DNA of 13,471 bases from Desulfuromonadaceae bacterium (lineage in GTDB: Bacteria > Desulfobacterota > Desulfuromonadia > Desulfuromonadales > Syntrophotaleaceae). Within the stretch, counting starts at the first letter, position 1. Every line of letters starts with the position of its first letter. The translations under genes and the position numbers were made by a program. The DNA lies in assembly GCA_021107335.1 (NCBI GenBank), contig JAIOSZ010000276.1, forward strand, positions 1 through 13,471, written 5' to 3'. The notes beneath the pieces are model-generated. The model was not told the origin of the DNA and did no database searches. It worked only from the letters and a program-made list of their open reading frames with translations. Shown in pieces: positions 7,168-13,471 of the stretch.

Positions 7168-8037
7168 TTGGCTGAACAGCAGTTATCCATTATCGTTATT
7201 CCTGATGGTTCCCATCGGGTACGGCGCTTTCGTCTTGGGACCCGTGGCCTGAAATGGACTGTCGGGTTTATAGCGGTCTTTCTGTTGGGGGTCTCCTTGT
7301 TAGCTGTTGACTACTGTCGGACGACTTTTGATCGAAGTGAGTTGCAGCAGCTGCGAGCTGATAATGGCAGTCAGCAGGAGTTGATTCGCACTCTGTCGGT
7401 GGGTCTCGAGAGTCTGCGGCGCGATATGGTGATTTTGGCACAAAATGACGCCAAGGTTCGCTTAATGGCGGAACTGGTCGGCCCCACTCCTGAAGTTCCG
7501 GCCGGCTTGGGCGGTCCGCTCGAGGTCGATGCCGCCGGAGAGCTTTCCGAGCTGCAGCAGCATATCGATCAGATACGGCGGGATATCGATTTGCGCCGCC
7601 AGAGCCTTGAAGAGATACAGAGCTTTTTCAATGATCAGAGCTCGCTGCTGGCGGCTAAACCCAAAGGGTGGCCAACCAAGGGGTGGGTTACTTCCGGGTT
7701 CGGTCGCCGTCTGTCACCCTTTACCGGTCGCCGCAAGGTGCATCATAGTTATGATATCGCTGCACGAACCGGTACGCCGGTACTGGCTACGGCTAACGGT
7801 GTGGTCAGCAGGGTGGTGTCTTTGTCCGATTACGGTAAGATGGTGGTTCTTGATCACGGCTATGGATATCAGACCTACTATGCGCACAATTCCAAAATTT
7901 TGGTCAAGGTCGGGCAGCGTATCCAGCGAGGCGAAAAGATTGCTGCAGTAGGAAATACCGGTCGTTCGACCGGTTCCCACCTTCATTACGAGGTGCGCCT
8001 CAACGGTGTTCCCGTCAATCCAAAACGTTACCTCTGA
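7168..8037 (+). CDS. membrane-anchored M23 family metallopeptidase (LytM domain)
   Basis: The 289-residue protein has a basic N-terminus, one membrane segment at about 30-48 (inner-membrane anchor, bulk in the periplasm), coiled-coil stretches at about 55-100 and 123-160, and a C-terminal M23/LytM domain at about 175-289. The zinc-site residues are present: H192 and D196 (in HHSYD, where most members have Gly at the position of S194), and HLH at 271-273; H240 in YYAH is the usual catalytic histidine. It is therefore likely an active peptidoglycan endopeptidase rather than an EnvC-type inactive regulator, although either role in cell-wall remodelling is possible. The TTG start at 7168 is supported by AGAGGA (7154-7159) eight bases upstream. 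It has its own promoter and terminator, so it is a single-gene unit between the recN cluster and secA. Confidence 0.9.
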   Translation: MAEQQLSIIVIPDGSHRVRRFRLGTRGLKWTVGFIAVFLLGVSLLAVDYCRTTFDRSELQQLRADNGSQQELIRTLSVGLESLRRDMVILAQNDAKVRLMAELVGPTPEVPAGLGGPLEVDAAGELSELQQHIDQIRRDIDLRRQSLEEIQSFFNDQSSLLAAKPKGWPTKGWVTSGFGRRLSPFTGRRKVHHSYDIAARTGTPVLATANGVVSRVVSLSDYGKMVVLDHGYGYQTYYAHNSKILVKVGQRIQRGEKIAAVGNTGRSTGSHLHYEVRLNGVPVNPKRYL

Positions 8038-8051
8038 AACTGTTCAATCAT

Positions 8052-8077
8052 AGGCCCCGCTTCGACGGGGCTTTTTC
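8052..8077 (+). terminator. intrinsic terminator after the M23 peptidase gene
   Basis: A perfect GC stem GCCCCG (8054-8059) / CGGGGC (8066-8071) with a CTTCGA loop is followed by a run of five T (8072-8076). It begins 15 bases after the stop codon and separates the peptidase transcript from secA. Confidence 0.92.
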
Positions 8078-8137
8078 TTGGCCGGTAATCAACCGAAATA
8101 GTGTTGTTGCCGGCTGTGGCGTTTCGGCGTTTTCGTC

Positions 8138-8166
8138 TTGTCGGTCGTTAACCGCTATGATAAAAT
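8138..8166 (+). promoter_or_regulatory. sigma-70-type promoter for secA
   Basis: TTGTCG (8138-8143), a 17-base spacer and TAAAAT (8161-8166), with TGA directly before the -10 (extended -10 style). The predicted transcription start is near 8173, at the left edge of the inverted repeat. Spacing and -10 quality make this the most convincing promoter in the 224-base gap before secA. Confidence 0.65.
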
Positions 8167-8173
8167 TCGACGT

Positions 8174-8204
8174 TTCTAAGGAAGTTGTCAGTAGTTCCTT
8201 AGAA
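8174..8204 (+). promoter_or_regulatory. 5'-leader stem-loop of secA (perfect 10-bp inverted repeat)
   Basis: TTCTAAGGAA (8174-8183) and TTCCTTAGAA (8195-8204) are exact reverse complements around an 11-base loop. No T-run follows, so it is not an intrinsic terminator. It would form a stem-loop at or very near the 5' end of the secA transcript. The right arm can alternatively pair with the secA Shine-Dalgarno region (8244-8252). A DNA operator is the other reading. Confidence 0.6.
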
Positions 8205-8246
8205 TGCCCAGATAGCTGAATAGATTCCTGTGTGAATTAAATATTT

Positions 8247-8253
8247 AGGGAGA
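8247..8253 (+). promoter_or_regulatory. secA ribosome binding site
   Basis: AGGGAGA ends eight bases before the secA ATG and fixes the start. The stretch 8244-8252 is complementary, over nine contiguous pairs with three G-U wobbles, to 8195-8203 in the leader hairpin. Confidence 0.85.
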
Positions 8254-8261
8254 TTATATAG

Positions 8262-10952
8262 ATGATTAACCGTGTTCTGCAGAAGCTCTTCGGTAGTAAA
8301 AATGAGCGCGAATTGAAGTGTTTACGGACGCTTATTGAGGAAGTCAATGCTATCGAAGAGACCTTTGTTGGCCTCGATGATTCGCAATTGGCCGCCAAGA
8401 CCGAGCAGTTCCGTCAGCGTCTCGCTGCGGGAGAGACCTTAGACGACCTGTTAGCCGAAGCCTTTGCCGTGGTACGAGAAGCGGCCAAGCGGGTCTTGGG
8501 CATGCGTCATTTCGATGTGCAGTTGATCGGCGGCATCGTTTTGCACCAGGGCAAGATTGCCGAAATGAAGACCGGTGAAGGTAAGACTTTGATGGCGACC
8601 CTGGCTTCTTATCTCAATGCCCTGCCGGCCAAGGGAGTGCATGTGATAACGGTCAATGATTACCTGGCCAGCCGCGATGCCGGATGGATGGGGCAGGTGC
8701 ACCGTTTCCTGGGCTTGACGGTCGATTGTATTGTCCATGGACTGACCGATGAACAACGTAAAAAAGCTTATCGGTGCGATATCACTTACGGCACCAACAA
8801 CGAATTCGGGTTTGATTATCTGCGCGACAATATGAAGTTTTCTCTGGACGATTATGTTCAGCGTCCATTGCATTACGCGATTGTCGATGAGGTCGATTCG
8901 ATCCTTATCGATGAGGCCCGGACCCCGCTGATTATTTCCGGGCCGAGCGAAGATTCCAGCGAGCTTTACTACACCGCCAACCGCATTATCCCGATGCTGA
9001 AAATGGGCGAGCTTATTGAAACCCGTGACGGCGCGATCGGCCAGACGCTCAAGGAATATACCGGCGATTATACCATCGACGAGAAGGCCAAGAGCTCTAT
9101 GCTCACAGAGGAGGGGGTCACCCGGGTCGAAAAACTTTTGAGTATCGACAACCTCTACGAGCCGGGCAATATTGCGCTGCTGCATCACGTCAATCAGGCC
9201 CTTAAGGCGCACGTGCTGTTCAAGCGCGACGTCGATTACGTGGTCAAGGATGGCGAGGTAATGATCGTCGACGAATTTACCGGCCGTTTGATGCCCGGTC
9301 GGCGCTGGAGTGATGGTCTGCATCAAGCGGTAGAGGCCAAAGAAGGGGTTAAGATCGAGAGTGAAAACCAGACCCTGGCTACGATTACTTTTCAGAATTA
9401 TTTCCGCATGTACGACAAGTTGGCCGGTATGACCGGTACCGCCGATACGGAAGCGGCCGAATTCCATCAGATCTACAAGCTCGATGTCGTGGTTCTACCG
9501 ACCAATCGGCCGATGGTCCGTAAAGACCAGTCCGATGTTATCTATAAGACAGAGAAAGAGAAGTTTAACGCACTGGTCGAGGATATCGCCGGGCGCTTCG
9601 ATAAGGGCCAGCCGGTGTTGGTCGGTACTATCTCCATCGAAAACTCCGAGATTCTAGCAGGCCTGTTGAAAAAAAAGGGCGTTCCGCACCATGTTTTGAA
9701 CGCCAAACATCATGAAAAAGAGGCCGAAATCGTGGCCCAAGCCGGTCGCAAGGGGGCGATAACCATCGCTACCAACATGGCCGGTCGCGGTACCGATATC
9801 GTCCTTGGCGGCAACCCGGAGATGTTGGCCCAGCGGGAAGCGGCTACGGCTGACGATCCTGAAGCTGTCCTCCCGGACCTGTTGGCCAAGTACCAGGACC
9901 TATGCGGCAAAGAAAAAGCCGAGGTTCTGGAGGCGGGCGGTCTGTACATTCTCGGCACCGAGCGTCATGATTCGCGACGTATCGATAACCAGTTGCGTGG
10001 TCGAGCCGGTCGTCAGGGTGATCCAGGCGAAAGCCATTTTTACCTCAGCCTTGAAGACGATCTGCTGCGCATCTTCGGTTCCCATCGGGTGGCCTATGTC
10101 ATGGATCGTCTGAAGATCCCTGAAGGTGAGCCGATTGAACACGGCATGATCTCCAAGGCCATCGAGAATGCGCAGAAAAAGGTCGAAGGGCATAACTTCG
10201 AAATTCGCAAGCACCTTATCGAGTATGACGATGTCATGAACACCCAGCGCAAGGTCATCTACACCCAGCGCAAAGAGGTTTTGGCCGGAGAAAACCTGCG
10301 GGATATCGTGATCGGTATTATGGACGAGTTGGTCGAAGATACGGTGGCGACCTTCTGTCCGGAAAAGACGCCGCCCAAGGATTGGAACTGGAATAGCTTG
10401 GGGGAAGACTTTTACGGTCTGTTCAATATGCTATTTGTGGCTCCCGAAACCATCGATGAAAAGCTGACTCAGGCGCAGCTGGTCAAACAACTCAAGGCCC
10501 AGGTGCAAAATCGTTTGCAGGAGCGGGAAGAAGAGTTTTCGACCCCGGTATTCGAGCATCTGATGAAGGTTTTGCTGCTACAGGTCATCGATTCCCAGTG
10601 GAAAGATCATCTGCTGTCCGTCGATCACCTTAAGGAGGGCATCGGTCTGCGGGGCTACGCTCAGCAGGATCCCAAGGAAGCCTATAAGCGCGAGGCTTAT
10701 GAGCTGTTCCTGGCAATGATGGGCCGCATCCGCCAGGAAGTTATCGAAAAACTGTTCCGCATTCAGCTTGCCCGGGAAGAAGATATCGATCGGATGGAAG
10801 AACAGCAACGGCGTCGACGGATTGAGTTTAATCGTGCCGGTGGTGAGGATCAGGTGCGCAAACCGGTGACTCGTCAGGATGCAAAGGTCGGACGTAACGA
10901 TCCTTGCCCTTGCGGTAGCGGTCAGAAATACAAGAAGTGCTGCGGGGTGTAA
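8262..10952 (+). CDS. secA: preprotein translocase ATPase SecA
   Basis: SecA is the ATPase motor that drives unfolded preproteins through SecYEG at the inner membrane. The 896-residue protein is full length (E. coli 901). It has Walker A TGEGKT at 104-109, the DEVD Walker B at 209-212 with the following [13 protein letters not shown] stretch, then the preprotein cross-linking domain. Helicase motif V (TNMAGRGTD, 504-512) and motif VI (RGRAGRQGD, 579-587) precede the helical scaffold and wing domains. The C-terminal zinc/SecB-binding tail has four Cys (882, 884, 893, 894) in the [13 protein letters not shown] pattern. The start is fixed by AGGGAGA. No secM-like gene precedes it. The gene before it is terminated separately, so regulation would have to act through its own promoter and leader. 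argJ follows after a 46-base gap without a terminator. Confidence 0.98.
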   Translation: MINRVLQKLFGSKNERELKCLRTLIEEVNAIEETFVGLDDSQLAAKTEQFRQRLAAGETLDDLLAEAFAVVREAAKRVLGMRHFDVQLIGGIVLHQGKIAEMKTGEGKTLMATLASYLNALPAKGVHVITVNDYLASRDAGWMGQVHRFLGLTVDCIVHGLTDEQRKKAYRCDITYGTNNEFGFDYLRDNMKFSLDDYVQRPLHYAIVDEVDSILIDEARTPLIISGPSEDSSELYYTANRIIPMLKMGELIETRDGAIGQTLKEYTGDYTIDEKAKSSMLTEEGVTRVEKLLSIDNLYEPGNIALLHHVNQALKAHVLFKRDVDYVVKDGEVMIVDEFTGRLMPGRRWSDGLHQAVEAKEGVKIESENQTLATITFQNYFRMYDKLAGMTGTADTEAAEFHQIYKLDVVVLPTNRPMVRKDQSDVIYKTEKEKFNALVEDIAGRFDKGQPVLVGTISIENSEILAGLLKKKGVPHHVLNAKHHEKEAEIVAQAGRKGAITIATNMAGRGTDIVLGGNPEMLAQREAATADDPEAVLPDLLAKYQDLCGKEKAEVLEAGGLYILGTERHDSRRIDNQLRGRAGRQGDPGESHFYLSLEDDLLRIFGSHRVAYVMDRLKIPEGEPIEHGMISKAIENAQKKVEGHNFEIRKHLIEYDDVMNTQRKVIYTQRKEVLAGENLRDIVIGIMDELVEDTVATFCPEKTPPKDWNWNSLGEDFYGLFNMLFVAPETIDEKLTQAQLVKQLKAQVQNRLQEREEEFSTPVFEHLMKVLLLQVIDSQWKDHLLSVDHLKEGIGLRGYAQQDPKEAYKREAYELFLAMMGRIRQEVIEKLFRIQLAREEDIDRMEEQQRRRRIEFNRAGGEDQVRKPVTRQDAKVGRNDPCPCGSGQKYKKCCGV

Positions 10953-10983
10953 GGACGTCGTGGCGCCAGTTTTAAGCTCATGC

Positions 10984-10988
10984 AGGAG
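10984..10988 (+). promoter_or_regulatory. argJ ribosome binding site deciding the start
   Basis: AGGAG lies 10 bases before ATG 10999 but only one base before the in-frame ATG at 10990, which is too close to be used. This favours 10999 as the argJ start. Confidence 0.6.
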
Positions 10989-10998
10989 TATGGCAACT

Positions 10999-12201
10999 AT
11001 GATAAAGACTAACCAATCTGAAGAAATATTGGGGTTCAAATTCGCGGCGGAGGCTTCGGGTATTCGAAAATCCGGGCGTCTCGATCTGGCCCTGATTTAT
11101 TCCGAAGTTCCGGCCCGCTGCGCCGGGGTTTTTACGACCAATAAAATCAAGGCAGCACCGTTGCTGCTAACCGAACCCCGCATCGCTGCCGGTTTGTGCC
11201 AGGCTATCCTGGTCAACAGCGGTAATGCCAATGCCTGTACCGGAGCTCAGGGGTTACGTGATGCAAAGCGTTGCTCAGAGCTGGCTGCGGCTGTCTTGCA
11301 GATACCAGAGGAGTATCTGGCGGTCTCATCCACCGGCGTCATTGGTGCGCCGCTGCCAATGGATCCCTTTGAGACGAGCATCCCTCTGCTGGCCAAGAAC
11401 CTGGTTTTCGACGGAGTCGAAGGGGTCTCCCAGGCGATTATGACCACCGACTCCTTTTCCAAGCTGGCTTCCTGTCAGGGGGAGGTGGTGAAGACCCCCT
11501 ACCGCCTGCTTGGTGTGGCCAAGGGCGCGGGCATGATTCATCCCAACATGGCGACCATGCTCGGTTTCGTATTGACCGACGCCCAAGTGGAGCCGATTCT
11601 GTTGCAGGAAGCATTACGCCGAGCTGTAGAAAACTCCTTTAATATTATTACCGTCGATGGCGATACCTCTACCAATGATATGGTGCTGCTGCTGGCCAAC
11701 GGCGCCGCCGGTAATCGGGAGATCTGTAGCGGTACCGCAGAGGGTGAACGCTTCGTTGAAGAGTTGACCGGAGTGCTGCTGGAACTGGCCAAGATGATCG
11801 TGCGGGATGGGGAAGGGGCAACTAAGCTGGTGCGAATTCGCATCACCGGCGCTGCCAGCGATGGCGATGCCAAAAAAGCCGCGAACAGTGTGGCCACCTC
11901 CTCGCTGGTGAAAACGGCCTTTTTTGGCGAAGATGCCAACTGGGGCCGAATTATAGCCGCTGTCGGGTATTCGGGGGCCGCCGTCGATCCCGAGCGGGTC
12001 GAAATTTGTTTCGATGATGTGCCTGTGGTCCGGCAGGGGATTAGTACCGGCAAGGAGCTAGAAGCTCAAGCGACCACGATACTGAAACAGGCTGAATTTA
12101 CCGTGACTGTCGATTTGGGGCTAGGCTCTGCTAGCGCTGACTATTATACCTCCGACCTGACCTATGAATACGTCAAGATCAATGCCGACTACCGGACCTG
12201 A
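10999..12201 (+). CDS. argJ: glutamate N-acetyltransferase / amino-acid acetyltransferase ArgJ
   Basis: ArgJ transfers the acetyl group from N-acetylornithine to glutamate (cyclic arginine pathway) and in many bacteria also makes N-acetylglutamate from acetyl-CoA. The 400-residue product matches the family length. The autoproteolysis site is clear: KGAGMIHPNMATM at 175-187, with cleavage expected between A185 and T186 to give alpha and beta chains and expose T186 as nucleophile. STGVIG at 111-116 is the expected oxyanion-hole region. The frame is open upstream to 10879 inside secA; ATG 10999 (or 10990) is preferred from the AGGAG site. Whether it is mono- or bifunctional cannot be told from sequence alone. 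It probably shares the secA transcript, and its end overlaps deoC. The short ArgA-like enzyme at 6529 would supply acetylglutamate to prime the cycle. Confidence 0.95.
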   Translation: MIKTNQSEEILGFKFAAEASGIRKSGRLDLALIYSEVPARCAGVFTTNKIKAAPLLLTEPRIAAGLCQAILVNSGNANACTGAQGLRDAKRCSELAAAVLQIPEEYLAVSSTGVIGAPLPMDPFETSIPLLAKNLVFDGVEGVSQAIMTTDSFSKLASCQGEVVKTPYRLLGVAKGAGMIHPNMATMLGFVLTDAQVEPILLQEALRRAVENSFNIITVDGDTSTNDMVLLLANGAAGNREICSGTAEGERFVEELTGVLLELAKMIVRDGEGATKLVRIRITGAASDGDAKKAANSVATSSLVKTAFFGEDANWGRIIAAVGYSGAAVDPERVEICFDDVPVVRQGISTGKELEAQATTILKQAEFTVTVDLGLGSASADYYTSDLTYEYVKINADYRT

Positions 12202-12883
12202 TAGTGCTTCTAGAGCGTTGGCTGAACTGGCTCGCTGCCTCGATCACACCTTGCTCAAGGCCGGGGCCAGCGCCGCGCAGATTCTTAAGCTTTGTCAAGA
12301 GGCCCGGCATTGGGGTTTCGCTTCGGTTTGTGTGCCGCCGAGTTTTGTTCCTCTGGCTGTTGCAGAACTGGCCGGTTTTTCGGTAGCCGTCGGCACCGTA
12401 ATCGGCTTTCCCCTTGGCTATCAGACGACGGCCAGCAAGGTTTTCGAAGCAGAGCAGGCGGTTGCTGCCGGCGCCGTCGAACTCGATATGGTGATCAATC
12501 TTGGCCAAGCTCTGGACGGAGGTCTTGACCAGGTGGAGGCGGAGATCCTTGCGGTAGTGGCAGCCTCCGGCGCCGCCACGGTGAAGGTGATTATTGAATG
12601 CTGCTATCTGACTGATGAGCTTAAGGGTATACTTGCCGAGGGTGTGGTTCGTTCTGGGGCCGGCTATGTTAAGACCTCTACCGGCTTTGGAAGCGGCGGT
12701 GCGACTCTGGACGATGTGCGTCTGCTAGCCGGTCGTGTTCAAGGACAAATCGGTATCAAGGCTGCCGGTGGCATTCGCGATCTGGCCACTTGTCGGGCTT
12801 TTCTGGCTGCCGGAGCCACTCGTATCGGTACCAGTAACGGGGTGGCTATCATGGCTGAGTTGTTGCGTGGAGCGGCCTTGTGA
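12182..12883 (+). CDS. deoC: deoxyribose-phosphate aldolase
   Basis: DeoC cleaves 2-deoxyribose-5-phosphate to acetaldehyde and glyceraldehyde-3-phosphate in the cytoplasm, feeding deoxynucleoside carbon into glycolysis. The 233-residue TIM-barrel protein shows LDHTLLK (20-26), TVIGFPLGY (72-80), ELDMVINLG (100-108) with the proton-relay D102, the Schiff-base lysine K164 in YVKTSTGFG, and K193 in GIKAAGGIR. The start is not certain. ATG 12182 overlaps the end of argJ by 20 bases, with only a weak AAGA-type site before it; ATG 12164 and TTG 12218 are in frame alternatives. All catalytic residues are downstream of any of these starts. deoB begins inside its stop codon. Confidence 0.95.
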   Translation: MPTTGPDSASRALAELARCLDHTLLKAGASAAQILKLCQEARHWGFASVCVPPSFVPLAVAELAGFSVAVGTVIGFPLGYQTTASKVFEAEQAVAAGAVELDMVINLGQALDGGLDQVEAEILAVVAASGAATVKVIIECCYLTDELKGILAEGVVRSGAGYVKTSTGFGSGGATLDDVRLLAGRVQGQIGIKAAGGIRDLATCRAFLAAGATRIGTSNGVAIMAELLRGAAL

Positions 12884-13471
12884 AGCGGCAGGAATGCCAG
12901 AGAACGGTGCTGATTACCCTTGACGGCGTAGGCGTTGGCGCTTTGGCCGATGCCGCGAGTTACGGTGACGCCGGGGCCAGCACCCTGCGCCATGTGGCTG
13001 AATATTGCGGTGGGCTCGACCTTCCCAACCTGGCCGATCTTGGGCTTGGCAATATCGCCCCCCTGGCCGGTGTAGCACCAGCGAGGCAACCAACTGCAGC
13101 CTATGGCCGTATGCTGGAGGCTTCGGCCGGCAAAGACTCCACTACCGGCCATTGGGAAATCGCCGGTCTGATTCAGCCACAGCCCTTTCCTGCCTATCCA
13201 CAGGGGTTTCCCGCTGAAATTATCGATGCCGTGAACCGCGCCATTGGTATCGAACCTATCGGCAACGTCGCGGCCAGTGGTACCGAAATTCTTCGTGAGC
13301 TTGGTGAAGAACATTGCCGCAGCGGCCGTCCTATCGTTTATACCAGCGTCGACTCGGTGTTTCAGATCGCGGCTCACGAGGAGGTTATCAGCGTCGAGCG
13401 ACTTTACGAAATCTGTCGCATTGTTCGTCGTTTGCTGGACCCTTACCAAATCTCCCGTGTGATTGCCCGTC
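12880..13471 (+). CDS. deoB: phosphopentomutase DeoB (5' part, runs off the window)
   Basis: DeoB interconverts deoxyribose-1-phosphate and deoxyribose-5-phosphate (and the ribose forms), the step directly before DeoC in nucleoside salvage. The first 197 codons are in the window, about half of the usual length. Seen directly: the N-terminal metal-binding [10 protein letters not shown] with D15, and KDSTTGHWE at 85-93, which contains the threonine (T89, before GHWE) that is phosphorylated in characterised enzymes. The GTG start overlaps the deoC stop as GTGA, and GGAG at 12869-12872 sits seven bases upstream, so the two genes are translationally coupled. No frame disruption is seen up to the window end. 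Confidence 0.94.
   Translation, partial: MKRQECQRTVLITLDGVGVGALADAASYGDAGASTLRHVAEYCGGLDLPNLADLGLGNIAPLAGVAPARQPTAAYGRMLEASAGKDSTTGHWEIAGLIQPQPFPAYPQGFPAEIIDAVNRAIGIEPIGNVAASGTEILRELGEEHCRSGRPIVYTSVDSVFQIAAHEEVISVERLYEICRIVRRLLDPYQISRVIAR

Noticed and set aside
8204..8215. ATG CCC AGA TAG mini-frame in the secA leader as a SecM-like leader peptide
   Set aside because: It has only three codons, no properly spaced ribosome binding site, and no room for an arrest sequence or signal peptide.
8451..9467. 338-codon open frame antisense to secA
   Set aside because: It lies wholly within the secA coding region, its translation shows no recognisable domain, and SecA motifs on the other strand are complete. 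It is a shadow of codon bias.
10879..10998. argJ start at 10879 inside secA
   Set aside because: The extension overlaps the SecA zinc tail, has no ArgJ-like sequence, and a suitable ribosome binding site lies before 10999.

Overview
The window is chromosomal DNA that looks like a Gram-negative delta-proteobacterium of the Desulfuromonadales type (Geobacter/Pelobacter/Desulfuromonas relatives). This is an inference from protein style and gene order (nadK-recN-short ArgA-type acetyltransferase-M23 peptidase-secA-argJ-deoC-deoB, with a PilZ pair nearby), not from any database search. There are 11 protein genes, no RNA genes, no mobile element, no CRISPR array and no gene-free stretch longer than 300 bases.

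Left part (about 38-3757, minus strand): two overlapping PilZ-type genes, the second fused to a long C-terminal part that looks GNAT/acyltransferase-like, lie downstream of rarA, an AAA+ replication-fork maintenance ATPase. The PilZ pair is visibly more AT-rich than the rest. It probably has its own promoter in the 202-base gap behind rarA.

Middle part (3915-6984, plus strand): nadK (NAD kinase), recN (SMC-like DNA repair ATPase) and a short N-acetylglutamate-synthase-like acetyltransferase form a compact plus-strand run, divergent from rarA. The two candidate promoters of the divergent region overlap. A membrane-anchored coiled-coil M23 peptidase-type protein (7168-8037) follows, with its own consensus-like promoter, and it ends in a clear intrinsic terminator at 8052-8077.

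Right part (8262-13471, plus strand): secA has a strong candidate promoter and a leader with a perfect 10-bp inverted repeat. The right arm of that repeat can alternatively pair with the secA Shine-Dalgarno sequence. secA is followed closely by argJ (arginine biosynthesis), deoC and deoB (deoxynucleoside salvage). deoC overlaps the end of argJ, deoB starts inside the deoC stop codon, and deoB runs off the window. DeoB makes deoxyribose-5-phosphate from deoxyribose-1-phosphate and DeoC cleaves it, so the last two genes are consecutive steps.

Most of the window is conserved housekeeping. The parts most worth a second look are the secA leader, which has no secM-like gene but could form mutually exclusive structures, and the PilZ pair, in which each protein keeps a different half of the classical c-di-GMP-binding signature.
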